Of a stretch of 64,000 nucleotides of DNA, positions 1 through 8,963 are shown one piece after another; within the stretch, counting starts at the first letter, position 1, and each line of letters starts with the position of its first letter. Source of the stretch: DASYHS01 sp035998295 (lineage in GTDB: Bacteria > Pseudomonadota > Alphaproteobacteria > Azospirillales > Azospirillaceae); the NCBI RefSeq assembly GCF_035998295.1, contig NZ_DASYHS010000145.1:14324-78323 (forward strand), in the 5' to 3' direction. The notes under the pieces were generated by a model. The model saw nothing but the letters and a program-made list of their open reading frames with translations, was not told the DNA's origin and did not search any database. The translations under genes and the position numbers were made by a program.

Positions 1-1
1 C

Positions 2-1717
<1,716 letters not shown>

Positions 1718-1721
1718 ACGA

Positions 1722-2372
1722 ATGACCGCTCCACGCCCGAGCGTCGCCCCGACCATCGCCGAAATCCTGCGGCTCTCCCCCGTGATCCCGGTGCTGACCT
1801 TCGAGGACCCGGACACCGCGGTCGAGGCGTCGCGCGCCCTGGTGCGCGGCGGCCTGCGGGTGCTGGAGGTGACGCTGCGCACGCCGGCCGCGCTCGCCGC
1901 GCTCGCCCGCATCGCCCGCGACGTCCCCGACGCCGTCGTCGGGGCCGGGACCGTTCTGCGGCCGGCCCAGTACGCCGAGGCCGAGGCCGCCGGCGCCATG
2001 TTCTGCGTCAGCCCCGGCTTCACCCCGGCCCTGCTCGACGCCGCCGCGCGCTCGGAGGTCCCGTTCCTGCCGGGCGCGTCGAGTGCCGCGGAGAGCATGA
2101 CGCTGCTGGACGCCGGCTACGCGGCGCAGAAGTTCTTCCCGGCCGAGCCGGCGGGCGGCACCGCCATGCTGAAGGCGCTGGCCGCTCCGCTGCCGGCGAT
2201 CACCTTCTGCCCGACCGGCGGCATCGACCTCGCGAAGGCGCGCGGCTACCTGGACCTGCCGAACGTCGCCTGCGTCGGCGGTTCCTGGCTCACGCCCGCC
2301 GACGCCATGGCCTCGGCCGACTGGGACCGGATCGAACGCCTCGCGCGCGAGGCTGCTTCCCTGCGGGCCTGA
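1722..2372 (+). CDS. eda: KDPG aldolase (2-dehydro-3-deoxyphosphogluconate aldolase)
   Basis: Cleaves KDPG to pyruvate and glyceraldehyde 3-phosphate, second half of the Entner-Doudoroff pathway. The 216-residue product matches the class I KHG/KDPG aldolase length. Visible motifs are PVLTFED, RVLEVTLRTPAAL with the catalytic Glu, GAGTVL, FCVSPGFTP, FLPGASSAAES and KFFPAEPAGG, whose Lys forms the Schiff base, followed by FCPTGGI. Start ATG 1722 is chosen because GGGAG at 1709-1713 sits 8 bases upstream; an in-frame start at 1695 would overlap edd and add nine unconserved residues. It is translated 4 bases after edd. The stop lies inside the first base of a shortened copy of a dispersed repeat. 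Confidence 0.97.
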   Translation: MTAPRPSVAPTIAEILRLSPVIPVLTFEDPDTAVEASRALVRGGLRVLEVTLRTPAALAALARIARDVPDAVVGAGTVLRPAQYAEAEAAGAMFCVSPGFTPALLDAAARSEVPFLPGASSAAESMTLLDAGYAAQKFFPAEPAGGTAMLKALAAPLPAITFCPTGGIDLAKARGYLDLPNVACVGGSWLTPADAMASADWDRIERLAREAASLRA

Positions 2373-2412
2373 GCGTTTCCGGTTCGTGCGCCGGCGCTTG
2401 AGGAACACGAAT
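2371..2412. repeat. Shortened solo copy of the GAGYG(C/T)TTCCGG repeat
   Basis: The 42 bases join the first part of the repeat unit found in tandem at 41309-41570 (GAGCGTTTCCGGTTCGT) directly to its last part (GCGCCGGCGCTTGAGGAACA, then CGAA). The middle (second hairpin arm and the GC-rich core) is missing. It sits directly on the eda stop codon. Confidence 0.75.
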
Positions 2413-2425
2413 TAACACCCGCCCG

Positions 2426-2983
2426 CTACCGCGACTTCGCGTCCCGCCAGTCCGCGCTGCGCAGCTCGGCGTCCCGGCTCTCGCTCCAGCCGTTCTCCCA
2501 GGCGAGGTGACGGTCCTGGTCCCAGGGATAGGGATTGTCCGCCAGCGACCTGCCCTCGCGGAACGCCGCGTATCCCTCGTCGTACTCGGGGGTCCTGCGC
2601 GCGGTCTCGGCGCGGCCGGGCACGCCCGTCTCGGCGCGGGGCGACCGCTCGACATGGGCGCGGTACTCCGGGAAGGCCATCAGCACGCTTTCGTCCACCC
2701 CCGTCGGATGTTCCTCCAGCACCGCCAGGCCGCGTTCCGTCGTCTGGTACCGGTCGCCCCCCGCCGCCTCGACCAGCCCGGCCTTCAGCAGTTGGAACCT
2801 GGCCCGGTCCAGATGGGCCAGAATGTCCTCGTCGGCGACCGGCGGCGCCTCGCCCGCGAGGTCGAGGGTGGCGCGGATGCGGGCGAGGCCGTCGGCCAGG
2901 GTCCCCGGCCCGTCGGCTGCGGACCGCAGGACGGCCAGCATCAGGTCCTGCGTGTGGAGAAGCGGATATTCGGTGAGTTCCAT
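2426..2983 (-). CDS. Winged-helix-like protein with C-terminal RMF/CrpP-like motif
   Basis: A 185-residue protein. Residues 1-100 look like an Mrr-N/winged-helix type helical domain: MELTEYPLLHTQDLMLAVL, then ILAHLDRARFQLLKAGLVEA and RYQTTERGLAVLEE, the pattern of a small wHTH ending in a TxxG turn. Residues 133-170 carry a ribosome-modulation-factor/CrpP-like signature, DEGYAAFREG followed by NPYPWDQ and LAWENGWSES. Known members of that superfamily bind ribosomes (Rmf) or were reported in quinolone resistance (CrpP); no function is assigned here. The gene is convergent with eda and monocistronic. Fold assignment is by motif reading only. Confidence 0.75.
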   Translation of the reverse strand: MELTEYPLLHTQDLMLAVLRSAADGPGTLADGLARIRATLDLAGEAPPVADEDILAHLDRARFQLLKAGLVEAAGGDRYQTTERGLAVLEEHPTGVDESVLMAFPEYRAHVERSPRAETGVPGRAETARRTPEYDEGYAAFREGRSLADNPYPWDQDRHLAWENGWSESRDAELRSADWRDAKSR

Positions 2984-3053
2984 GGGTCAGCTTCCGTGGT
3001 CTTTCCTCGTAAACCGACGCAAGCGCCCGGCGTGCCCGATTGCCGTATCGCGG

Positions 3054-3836
3054 CTATCCCTTCTTGTCGAACCTGGCATTCACGACGGTCCAGCGTACCG
3101 TCCTGTCCATCAGCCAAAGGTTGAATTCGCCACCGAGGTCGATCTTCGAACCCGGCTTGATGCCCTGAACGGCCCCCACGGTGTTGGTCCCCGTCTCGCC
3201 GAGACCGAAGGACGACGCTCCGGACTCGGGCTTGGGATTGATCTTGTAGGTGTCGCGAAGGTGCTTGTGCAGCCAACCCGGCGACGGGGTCTTGAACTCC
3301 ACGATGTATTTGGATGGGGACTTGTTGTTGAAATACTTTTTCACGTAGGAGCGGTTGGATGCGACGCCGCCGTAGGCCTCGTACATCGGCAGGATGCGGA
3401 CGGCGTCCAGCGATCTGAGCTCTTCTTCGGTGATGGCGCGATACCAGTACTGGGTCGTCTCCGCATTTTCCTCGCCATCCGAACCGGCCGCCTTCTCGTA
3501 GAAGGCGAAATCCTTGTTCTCGTGAACCAGATGGAGACCGAACCTCGCCGCCGTTCTCTGGTCGCTCTCCGATATGGCCGGCGTGTCGAGCGCCGCCGCC
3601 CGCTGGATCGTCCTCGCGCGCGGCGGCGGGGCGTTCGGCACGGGGCTCCAGGCCGGACGCATCTGTACGCAGAGCGGCGATGCCGGCGACTGCCGGTGCA
3701 CCGGAACCGGTGGAACGTGCGGACGATGGGCCGTCCCCGGGGCGGGCTTCATCTGCGCCACGGGCGGCGGGGCGTGGACGGCGGGTGCACGGGCCGAGGC
3801 AACCGGTGGCGGAGCGAAGATGCGGTGCTTGGTCAT
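3054..3836 (-). CDS. Proline-led candidate secreted toxin, C-terminal domain unknown
   Basis: A 260-residue protein. Start 3836 is chosen because GGAAAG lies 7 bases upstream; the frame stays open further 5' but runs antisense through paaY. Residues 1-76 are Pro/Ala/His-rich and repeat FAPPPVA-like motifs (residues 7-13, 22-27), followed by IQR at 77-79. Residues 85-260 form a globular domain with YWYRAITEEEL (130-140), YGGVASNRSYVKKYF (155-169), YIVEFKTP and a Gly-rich stretch FGLGETGTNTVGAVQGIKPG. The N-terminal layout matches that of the DUF4157 protein at 25184-26632 (shared F[AR]PPP[IV]A and [VI]QR). An ADP-ribosyltransferase-like fold is conceivable but unsupported. No immunity gene or injection-system gene is adjacent. 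Confidence 0.75.
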   Translation of the reverse strand: MTKHRIFAPPPVASARAPAVHAPPPVAQMKPAPGTAHRPHVPPVPVHRQSPASPLCVQMRPAWSPVPNAPPPRARTIQRAAALDTPAISESDQRTAARFGLHLVHENKDFAFYEKAAGSDGEENAETTQYWYRAITEEELRSLDAVRILPMYEAYGGVASNRSYVKKYFNNKSPSKYIVEFKTPSPGWLHKHLRDTYKINPKPESGASSFGLGETGTNTVGAVQGIKPGSKIDLGGEFNLWLMDRTVRWTVVNARFDKKG

Positions 3837-3949
3837 CGGGCACTTTCCATGACGGCCGGTTCGGACAAACCCGATCGACGGAAAGCGTAACTCCATACCT
3901 TCTAAGAAAGATTTTAATGGCTCGGGCGATTCGCGGTTCGAATGCGCCC

Positions 3950-4564
3950 TCAGCTCCGCGAACCGGCCTTGGTCTCGGCGAGCGGGCGCAGCGCCGAGGC
4001 CTCGAAGCGCCGCCTGCCCGGCTCCGGCTCGCTCAGCGGGTCGCACTCGACCAGCCCGTCGCGGCAGCGGCGCGCCAGCTCCTGGTAGGTGCGCGTGCCG
4101 TGCGCCTTCCAGGAGATCTCCTTCTCGGTGAGCGGCCTCAGGACGCGGGCCGGCACGCCGGCCGCCAGCATGCGCGGCGGTACTTCGAACTTGGCGCCGA
4201 TGAAGGCCAGCGCCCCGACGAAGGCCTCCTCGCCGACGACGGCGCCGTCCATCACGACGGCGCCCATCCCGACCAGCGCGCCGCGCCCGATCCTGCAGCC
4301 GTGGAGGATCGCCCCATGCCCGACATGGCCGTCGGCCTCGACGACGGTGTCGCTGCCGGGAAAGCCGTGCATCACGCACGTGTCCTGGAGGTTGCTGCCC
4401 TCCTCGATCGCGACGCGGCCGAAATCGCCGCGCATCACGGCCCCCGGCCCGACATAGCATCCGGGACCGACGATCGCATCGCCGATCAGCACCGCCGTCG
4501 GATGCACGAAGGCCGACGGGTCGATCACGGGAACGATGCCGTCGAGCGCATAGACGCGGGCCAT
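3950..4564 (-). CDS. paaY: PaaY-like gamma-carbonic-anhydrase-fold hexapeptide protein
   Basis: A 204-residue left-handed beta-helix protein that matches PaaY of phenylacetate catabolism almost motif for motif: SAFVHPTAVLIGDAIVG, RGDFGRVAIEEGSNLQD, CVMHGFPGSDTVV, HVGHGAILHGC, VGMGAVVMDGAVVGE, and the tail WKAHGTRTYQELARRC then EPGRRRFE. Zn-ligand histidines (HGFPG, HVGHGAILHG) are kept. PaaY is known as a thioesterase/carbonic-anhydrase-like salvage protein for CoA intermediates. No other paa gene is in the window; the nearest CoA-epoxidation genes are the box genes from 7.6 kb, so a repair role for aromatic CoA epoxides is an inference. Start 4564 begins MARVYALDG, as in the family. Confidence 0.9.
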   Translation of the reverse strand: MARVYALDGIVPVIDPSAFVHPTAVLIGDAIVGPGCYVGPGAVMRGDFGRVAIEEGSNLQDTCVMHGFPGSDTVVEADGHVGHGAILHGCRIGRGALVGMGAVVMDGAVVGEEAFVGALAFIGAKFEVPPRMLAAGVPARVLRPLTEKEISWKAHGTRTYQELARRCRDGLVECDPLSEPEPGRRRFEASALRPLAETKAGSRS

Positions 4565-4647
4565 GCCGGTTTCCTTTCTCCCCGCGGGCCGCGAGCGGCG
4601 GCCCTCCGCGGGGAGAGTACAGGTCCCGGCGCCGCCGCGCACGGGGA

Positions 4648-4830
4648 TCACGCGGCCCTGTCGACCTCCGCCCTCTCCACCTCCACGCGGCCGAGCTTCC
4701 GGCGCATTTCCGCGAGCATCGATGCCAGCCAAGCCGGATCGACCCGGTCGCGCCGCATCAGCGCGACCGCGATCGGATCGGAAAGCAGTTCCTCGACCGG
4801 CGGCTCCCGCCTGGTCCACGTGTGGTCCAT
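4648..4830 (-). CDS. Small conserved-looking hypothetical protein (60 aa)
   Basis: MDHTWTRREPPVEELLSDP followed by VALMRRDRVDP and a helical, charged C-terminus ending EVDRAA. An AGGAGG ribosome site 6 bases before the ATG makes the start convincing. The pattern DPI-x-LMRRD resembles short proteins common in alphaproteobacteria whose role is unknown. It lies 84 bases upstream of paaY on the same strand and may be cotranscribed with it. Confidence 0.65.
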   Translation of the reverse strand: MDHTWTRREPPVEELLSDPIAVALMRRDRVDPAWLASMLAEMRRKLGRVEVERAEVDRAA

Positions 4831-4898
4831 CGTTCCCTCCTGGGGGTGTTCGCCCTCTTTTGCCCGTCCCGTGTTAAACGCCGGTGACGGGACGATGA

Positions 4899-4912
4899 TT
4901 GATCCAGGACAA
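4899..4912. promoter_or_regulatory. Weak FNR/Crp-like half palindrome
   Basis: TTGATCCAGGACAA resembles the FNR consensus TTGAT-N4-ATCAA with two mismatches in the right arm. It lies 69 bases upstream of the 60-residue ORF that starts at 4830. Only weak support. Confidence 0.2.
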
Positions 4913-4942
4913 AACCTCAGGGAGTACGACGGAAGGCGGGCT

Positions 4943-5098
4943 CTAACAGTCGCTGTTTGCGGCGATGGAGCCGCCGCTGCTGACGATCTCGCCGTCGGTC
5001 GGCCGCGGCCGGTCGGCGCAACCTTTTTCCTCGGCCGCCGGCGCCGGTTCCTTCCGCTCGCCGGTCGCGGGGGCACGTTCGTTGCGGTCCTCGGCCAT
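4943..5098 (-). CDS. Possible 51-aa hydrophilic protein
   Basis: Begins MAEDRNERAPATGERKEP and ends SSGGSIAANSDC; rich in Glu, Lys, Pro and Ala, without hydrophobic segment. GGAAGGAGCGGAG lies just upstream of the ATG at 5098, which gives a usable ribosome site. Low-complexity composition and a location between two real genes make it uncertain. Confidence 0.4.
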   Translation of the reverse strand: MAEDRNERAPATGERKEPAPAAEEKGCADRPRPTDGEIVSSGGSIAANSDC

Positions 5099-5187
5099 GA
5101 TCTCCGCTCCTTCCGTCCGTTGCTCACCCCTACTCAACAGGCCGGACGCCCGAAGTCACGGTCATGGCGCCGCCGGCGCCGCTTCGC

Positions 5188-6366
5188 CTATCCTGCCGCC
5201 GCGCGCAGCCGCTCCACCACCACAGGGACCAGCCCCTCGTCGACATTCGCGAAGGCAAGGCGCAGGAATCGCTCCTGGCCGGGGCCGAACATGGTTCCAG
5301 GCAGGGCCAGGAGGTTGTGCTCGTCCACGAGGCGGCGGGCGACCACGTCCGAGCGCACGCCTTCGAGCGGGTGCTCCATATAGGCGAAATAGGCGCCGAG
5401 GCTGACCAGCCGCCATCCCCGAAGCGACGACAGCCCGGCGTGGAACGCGTCGGCGCGCCGGCCCATGGCGCGGGAATTGTCGGCGACCCAGTCGCCGAGG
5501 CTCGTCAGGCCGAACAGCGCCGCGTCCTGCCCTATCCGCGGCGCGCAGATCGCCATGGTGTCGAGCGCCTTCTCGACCTGGGCGACCATCCGTTCCGAGG
5601 CGATCAGCGAGCCGACGCGGTAGCCGGTCAGCGCGAACACCTTGGAGAAGCTGTAGAGCTGGATCAGCGTCCCGCCCCAGTCCGGGTCCGCGAACAGGCG
5701 GTGCGGCGGCTCGCCGCCGGCCACGAAGTCCTTGTAGGTCTCGTCCAAGATCAGCGCGATCCCGCGCTGGCGCGCGAGGTCGAAGAAGGCGCGGATCGTG
5801 GCCGGCGGCAGGACCGCGCCGGTGGGGTTGTTGGGGGTCACCAGCACGATCGCGCGCGTGCGCGGCCCGATCAGCCGCGCCGCCTGCTCGACGTCCGGCA
5901 CCCCCGCCGCCTCCGGCCGGAACGGCAGGTGGACGGCCCCCACTCCCATCATCCCCAGCCACATGCTGTGATTGAAATAGTAGGGCAGCGGCAGGATCAC
6001 ATCGTCCCCGGCCCCTGCGACCGCCATGACCGCGAGGCAGAACGCCTGGTTGCATCCCGCCGTGATCGCGACCTGGCCCGGCGCGACCGGCGATCCGTAG
6101 AAGGTGCTCATGTGACCGGCATGCGCCTCGCGCAGCTCCGGCTCGCCGAGCACGTCGGTGTAGCGGTGGACCTGCGGGTCGCGCAGCCGCACCGCAAGAT
6201 GGTCGATCAGCGCGTCGGCCGGCGGGTGGCCGGGCACGGCCTGGGCCAGGTCGACCAGCGGCCGGTCGGCCGGGAAGCTCCGGCCGCGCACCCAGTTGCG
6301 CGCCTCGGCGACGGGCGGGGTCTCGACGGCGGCGAGCAGGGGGTTCACGGGCGGGACGGGCGTCAT
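5188..6366 (-). CDS. PLP-dependent class I/II aminotransferase
   Basis: A fold-type I aminotransferase of about 392 residues; cytoplasmic. Motifs seen are AITAGCNQAFCLA near the N-terminal third, LPYYFNHSMW, VTPNNPTGAVLPP, ALILDETYKDF and the PLP-lysine segment YSFSKVFALTGYRVGS, followed by FLRLAFANV near the end. The class is sure, the substrate is not. ATG 6366 is preferred; a GTG at 6411 would add 15 residues. The neighbours give no pathway hint. Confidence 0.88.
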   Translation of the reverse strand: MTPVPPVNPLLAAVETPPVAEARNWVRGRSFPADRPLVDLAQAVPGHPPADALIDHLAVRLRDPQVHRYTDVLGEPELREAHAGHMSTFYGSPVAPGQVAITAGCNQAFCLAVMAVAGAGDDVILPLPYYFNHSMWLGMMGVGAVHLPFRPEAAGVPDVEQAARLIGPRTRAIVLVTPNNPTGAVLPPATIRAFFDLARQRGIALILDETYKDFVAGGEPPHRLFADPDWGGTLIQLYSFSKVFALTGYRVGSLIASERMVAQVEKALDTMAICAPRIGQDAALFGLTSLGDWVADNSRAMGRRADAFHAGLSSLRGWRLVSLGAYFAYMEHPLEGVRSDVVARRLVDEHNLLALPGTMFGPGQERFLRLAFANVDEGLVPVVVERLRAAAG

Positions 6367-6486
6367 GCGGCCACCGGCATCCTTATCGGGGGAGACGGCC
6401 GATTGAGCCACGCAACGCGCCCCGCGTCCAGATCCCTTCCCGCGTCCCGCGCCGCCGGGCCGGAGCCCCGGGCCTGCGGAACCCCG

Positions 6487-6681
6487 TCAGTCGAAGTGTT
6501 CGTGGCAGCGCGTGCACAGCGGAATCGCGCCGACGAGGCCGTCGAAGAACTCCGACGCCGTCGGGTCGACCCGCAGCCGCACCTCGGCCGCATGGTCGGT
6601 CGTATGGCAGTTCCAACAGGAACGCGTCTTGTCGCTGTCCATGGCGAGGGGCTCGTCGAGGGTCGCGGATTGGCAGGTCAT
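6487..6681 (-). CDS. Small protein with two CxxCH motifs
   Basis: A 64-residue protein with CWNCHTTDH and, 28 residues on, CTRCHEHFD at the extreme C-terminus. Both pairs match CxxCH, the covalent-haem motif, but there is no signal peptide, so a structural zinc ribbon is the likelier reading. An internal ATG at 6642 would give 51 residues starting MDSDKTRSCWNC; neither start has a strong ribosome site. Function unknown. Confidence 0.6.
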   Translation of the reverse strand: MTCQSATLDEPLAMDSDKTRSCWNCHTTDHAAEVRLRVDPTASEFFDGLVGAIPLCTRCHEHFD

Positions 6682-6721
6682 GGCCCGATTCTTTGCCCAA
6701 TCATGGTTAATATTCGGTAAA

Positions 6722-7615
6722 TCAGCCGATTCGGCGCCCCGGGTTCAGGCGTTCCAGCTCGAGCGCCAGCGCGCTGTGGTCGAGGTCTCCGCCGTCATGC
6801 CCGACGAGGTCGCGGAACGCCGCCCGCACCGCCTCGGCCAGCGGCAGGGCGAGCCCCAGCGCGCCTGCTTCCGCCGCGACCGTGTCCAGGTCCTTGAGCT
6901 GCCAGCGCGACCGGCCGCCGGGCGCGAAGTCGCGGGCGATCATGCGGGCACCGTGCCCGCGCAGGATCGGGCCGTCCGCGAAGCCGCCCCGCAACGCGTC
7001 GACGACCGCGGCCGGGTCGGCGCCGCCGGAGGCCGCCAGCAGCAATCCCTCGGCGACGGCGCCGATCGTGACGGCGACGATCACCTGGTTGGCGAGCTTG
7101 GCGAGCTGCCCGGCGCCCGCCGGCCCCACCAGGGTCGCGCGGCCGAGCGGGGCCAGCACCGGACGCGCGCGCTCGAAATCCTCCGGCGTGCCGCCGGCCA
7201 TGATCGCGAGCGTGCCGGCCTGCGCCCCGGCGGTGCCGCCGGAGACCGGCGCGTCCAGATGGCCGAGGCCGCGCTGCGCGCAGGCGGCGGCGTGGCGGCG
7301 CGCCAGCTCGGGCGGGATCGACGCCATGTCGATCACCAGCGCCCCCGGGCGGCACGCCTCCAGGACGCCGCCCGGCCCCAGCACCTCCGCGCTCGCCTGC
7401 CCGTCCGCCAGCATCAGCACGACGACGTCGGCGCCGGCCGCCGCCTCGGCGGGGCTCGGCGCGACCGGCACCTCCAGCCCGGCCGTGCGGCCGGGGCTGC
7501 GGTTCCACACCGTCAGCGGCAGTCCCGCCGCGGCCAGGTTGCGGGCCATCGGCAGCCCCATGTTGCCGAGCCCCAGCAGCGCCACCGCGGGCCTCGTCCC
7601 TTCGGTCGGGTGCAT
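6722..7615 (-). CDS. 3-hydroxyisobutyrate dehydrogenase-family NAD(P)-dependent oxidoreductase
   Basis: A 297-residue beta-hydroxyacid dehydrogenase. The N-terminal Rossmann motif is VALLGLGNMGLPMARNLA (residues 10-27), followed by the substrate motif DAPVSGGTAGAQAGTLAIM and the catalytic-lysine segment GAGQLAKLANQVI. Family members reduce or oxidise 3-hydroxyisobutyrate, tartronate semialdehyde or related acids; substrate cannot be told. It follows the FprA-like reductase after 39 bases on the same strand and could be the last gene of the boxC-boxB transcript. Confidence 0.85.
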   Translation of the reverse strand: MHPTEGTRPAVALLGLGNMGLPMARNLAAAGLPLTVWNRSPGRTAGLEVPVAPSPAEAAAGADVVVLMLADGQASAEVLGPGGVLEACRPGALVIDMASIPPELARRHAAACAQRGLGHLDAPVSGGTAGAQAGTLAIMAGGTPEDFERARPVLAPLGRATLVGPAGAGQLAKLANQVIVAVTIGAVAEGLLLAASGGADPAAVVDALRGGFADGPILRGHGARMIARDFAPGGRSRWQLKDLDTVAAEAGALGLALPLAEAVRAAFRDLVGHDGGDLDHSALALELERLNPGRRIG

Positions 7616-7654
7616 CCTCGTCCTCCGTCGTCCTCGCCGACGGTCAGGATACGC

Positions 7655-8908
7655 TCAACCGGCGGCCGCCAGCATCTCTTGGAGGGAGGTGAACTTTCGG
7701 CGCACGCGGCCGGGCGCCGCGCGGGCGCATTCCGCGGCGTCGATCCGGGTCCAGCCGCCATGGTCGACGACGCGCGTTCCCCGCCCGGCCAGCAGCGCCA
7801 GCAACCCCTCGCGTCCCGGCCGTCCGGAGGCGGCCGCCTCGCGCACGAGCCGCTCGGCGACGGCGTGGCTGTCGGCGCGGTTGGTCGCGATCGTGCCCGA
7901 CGGGCCGCGCTTGGCCCAGCCGACGACATAGAGCCCGTCGCCGATCCGGCCGTCCACGTTGGCGAACACGCCCGCCTCCGCCCGCGCGCTGCAGCAGTCG
8001 GCCGCCGAATAGCCGATGCAGGTCACGACCAGGTCCGCCGGCAGCACCAGCTCGCCGCCCGCGCGCCGGGCGAAGCGCATCCGCTCGACCCTGGCCCCGC
8101 CGACGCATTCCGCAGGGACGGCGCCGAAATGGAAGCGGATGCGCACCGGCTTGCCCGCACCCGGCCGGCCGGCGAAGCCGCGCAGCACCTCCAGCGCCGC
8201 GGGATTGGCGGGCTCCCCCACGCCCTCCAGGTCCGCCGCCTCGACCACCGGCTCGGCCCGCGCCAGCGCGTCCAGCTCCTGCAGCTCGATGACGGAGAAG
8301 CTCGTCGACCCGGCGTCGCGCCGGCCGACGACATGGATCTCTTCCAGCGGGGCCGCCGCGACCGCCGCCTCCACCTCGGTGCCGACGTCGGACCGCTCCA
8401 GCTCCGCCGGCGTCTTGGCCAGCACGCGCACGACGTCGAGCGCGACGTTGCCGTTGCCGACCACCACCGCCGAGCGGACCGCCGGGAGTTCGGGCGACAG
8501 GTCCGGTACGGTCCGCTCCCCATGGCAGTTGTACCAGCCGACGAAGCCGCCCGAGCCGTGGACGCCGGCCAGCTCCTCCCCGGGAATGCCCAGCCGGCGG
8601 TCGATCCGGGCCCCGGTCGCCAGGACGACGGCGTCGTAGAGGCCGCGCAGCTCCTCCAGCGTAACGTCGCGCCCGACCTCGACATTGCCGAGGAAGCCGA
8701 CGCCGGACCGCGTGAACAGGCGCTCGAACACGCGCGAGACGGCCTTGGTGCCCTGGTGGTCCGGCGCCACCCCGGCGCGCACCAGCCCATAGGGCACCGG
8801 CATCCGGTCGAGGACGTCGATCTCGGCCCCGGGCGCCTCGCGCACGAGCTTCTCGGCGGCGTAGCAGCCTGCCGGCCCGCTGCCGACGATGGCGACCTTC
8901 AGCGACAT
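7655..8908 (-). CDS. FprA/adrenodoxin-reductase-type ferredoxin(flavodoxin)-NADP reductase
   Basis: A 417-residue FAD flavoprotein. FAD-binding motif VAIVGSGPAGCYAAEKL at the N-terminus, then PYGLVRAGVAPDHQGTK, typical of the mitochondrial adrenodoxin reductase/FprA family; NADP motif VVGNGNVALDVVRVL; C-terminal VVGWAKRGPSGTIATN with the second FAD contact. It moves electrons from NADPH to a small redox protein. It directly follows boxB (55-base gap holding a hairpin) and the island has no boxA. That position suggests it supplies electrons to the BoxB epoxidase, probably through the flavodoxin at 13233; this is inference. GGAG lies 6 bases before the ATG. Confidence 0.9.
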   Translation of the reverse strand: MSLKVAIVGSGPAGCYAAEKLVREAPGAEIDVLDRMPVPYGLVRAGVAPDHQGTKAVSRVFERLFTRSGVGFLGNVEVGRDVTLEELRGLYDAVVLATGARIDRRLGIPGEELAGVHGSGGFVGWYNCHGERTVPDLSPELPAVRSAVVVGNGNVALDVVRVLAKTPAELERSDVGTEVEAAVAAAPLEEIHVVGRRDAGSTSFSVIELQELDALARAEPVVEAADLEGVGEPANPAALEVLRGFAGRPGAGKPVRIRFHFGAVPAECVGGARVERMRFARRAGGELVLPADLVVTCIGYSAADCCSARAEAGVFANVDGRIGDGLYVVGWAKRGPSGTIATNRADSHAVAERLVREAAASGRPGREGLLALLAGRGTRVVDHGGWTRIDAAECARAAPGRVRRKFTSLQEMLAAAG

Positions 8909-8930
8909 GGACGGGCTCCCGGGACGCCGT

Positions 8931-8958
8931 TCCCCCTCCCGCGCGGGCGGGAGGGGGA
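8931..8958. terminator. Intercistronic GC hairpin, boxB / fprA-like
   Basis: Perfect 12-base arms, TCCCCCTCCCGC at 8931-8942 and its complement at 8947-8958, with a 4-base loop. No U-tract follows in the direction of transcription (minus strand). It could attenuate transcription or shield the boxCB mRNA 3' end. Confidence 0.6.
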
Positions 8959-8963
8959 CAGGC

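Noticed and set aside
3837..4460. N-terminal extension of the proline-led protein
   Set aside because: The extension runs antisense through paaY; ATG 3836 has GGAAAG upstream and starts a leader similar to that of the DUF4157 protein.
4899..4912. Functional FNR site
   Set aside because: Two mismatches in one arm and no anaerobic gene nearby; kept only as a weak feature.
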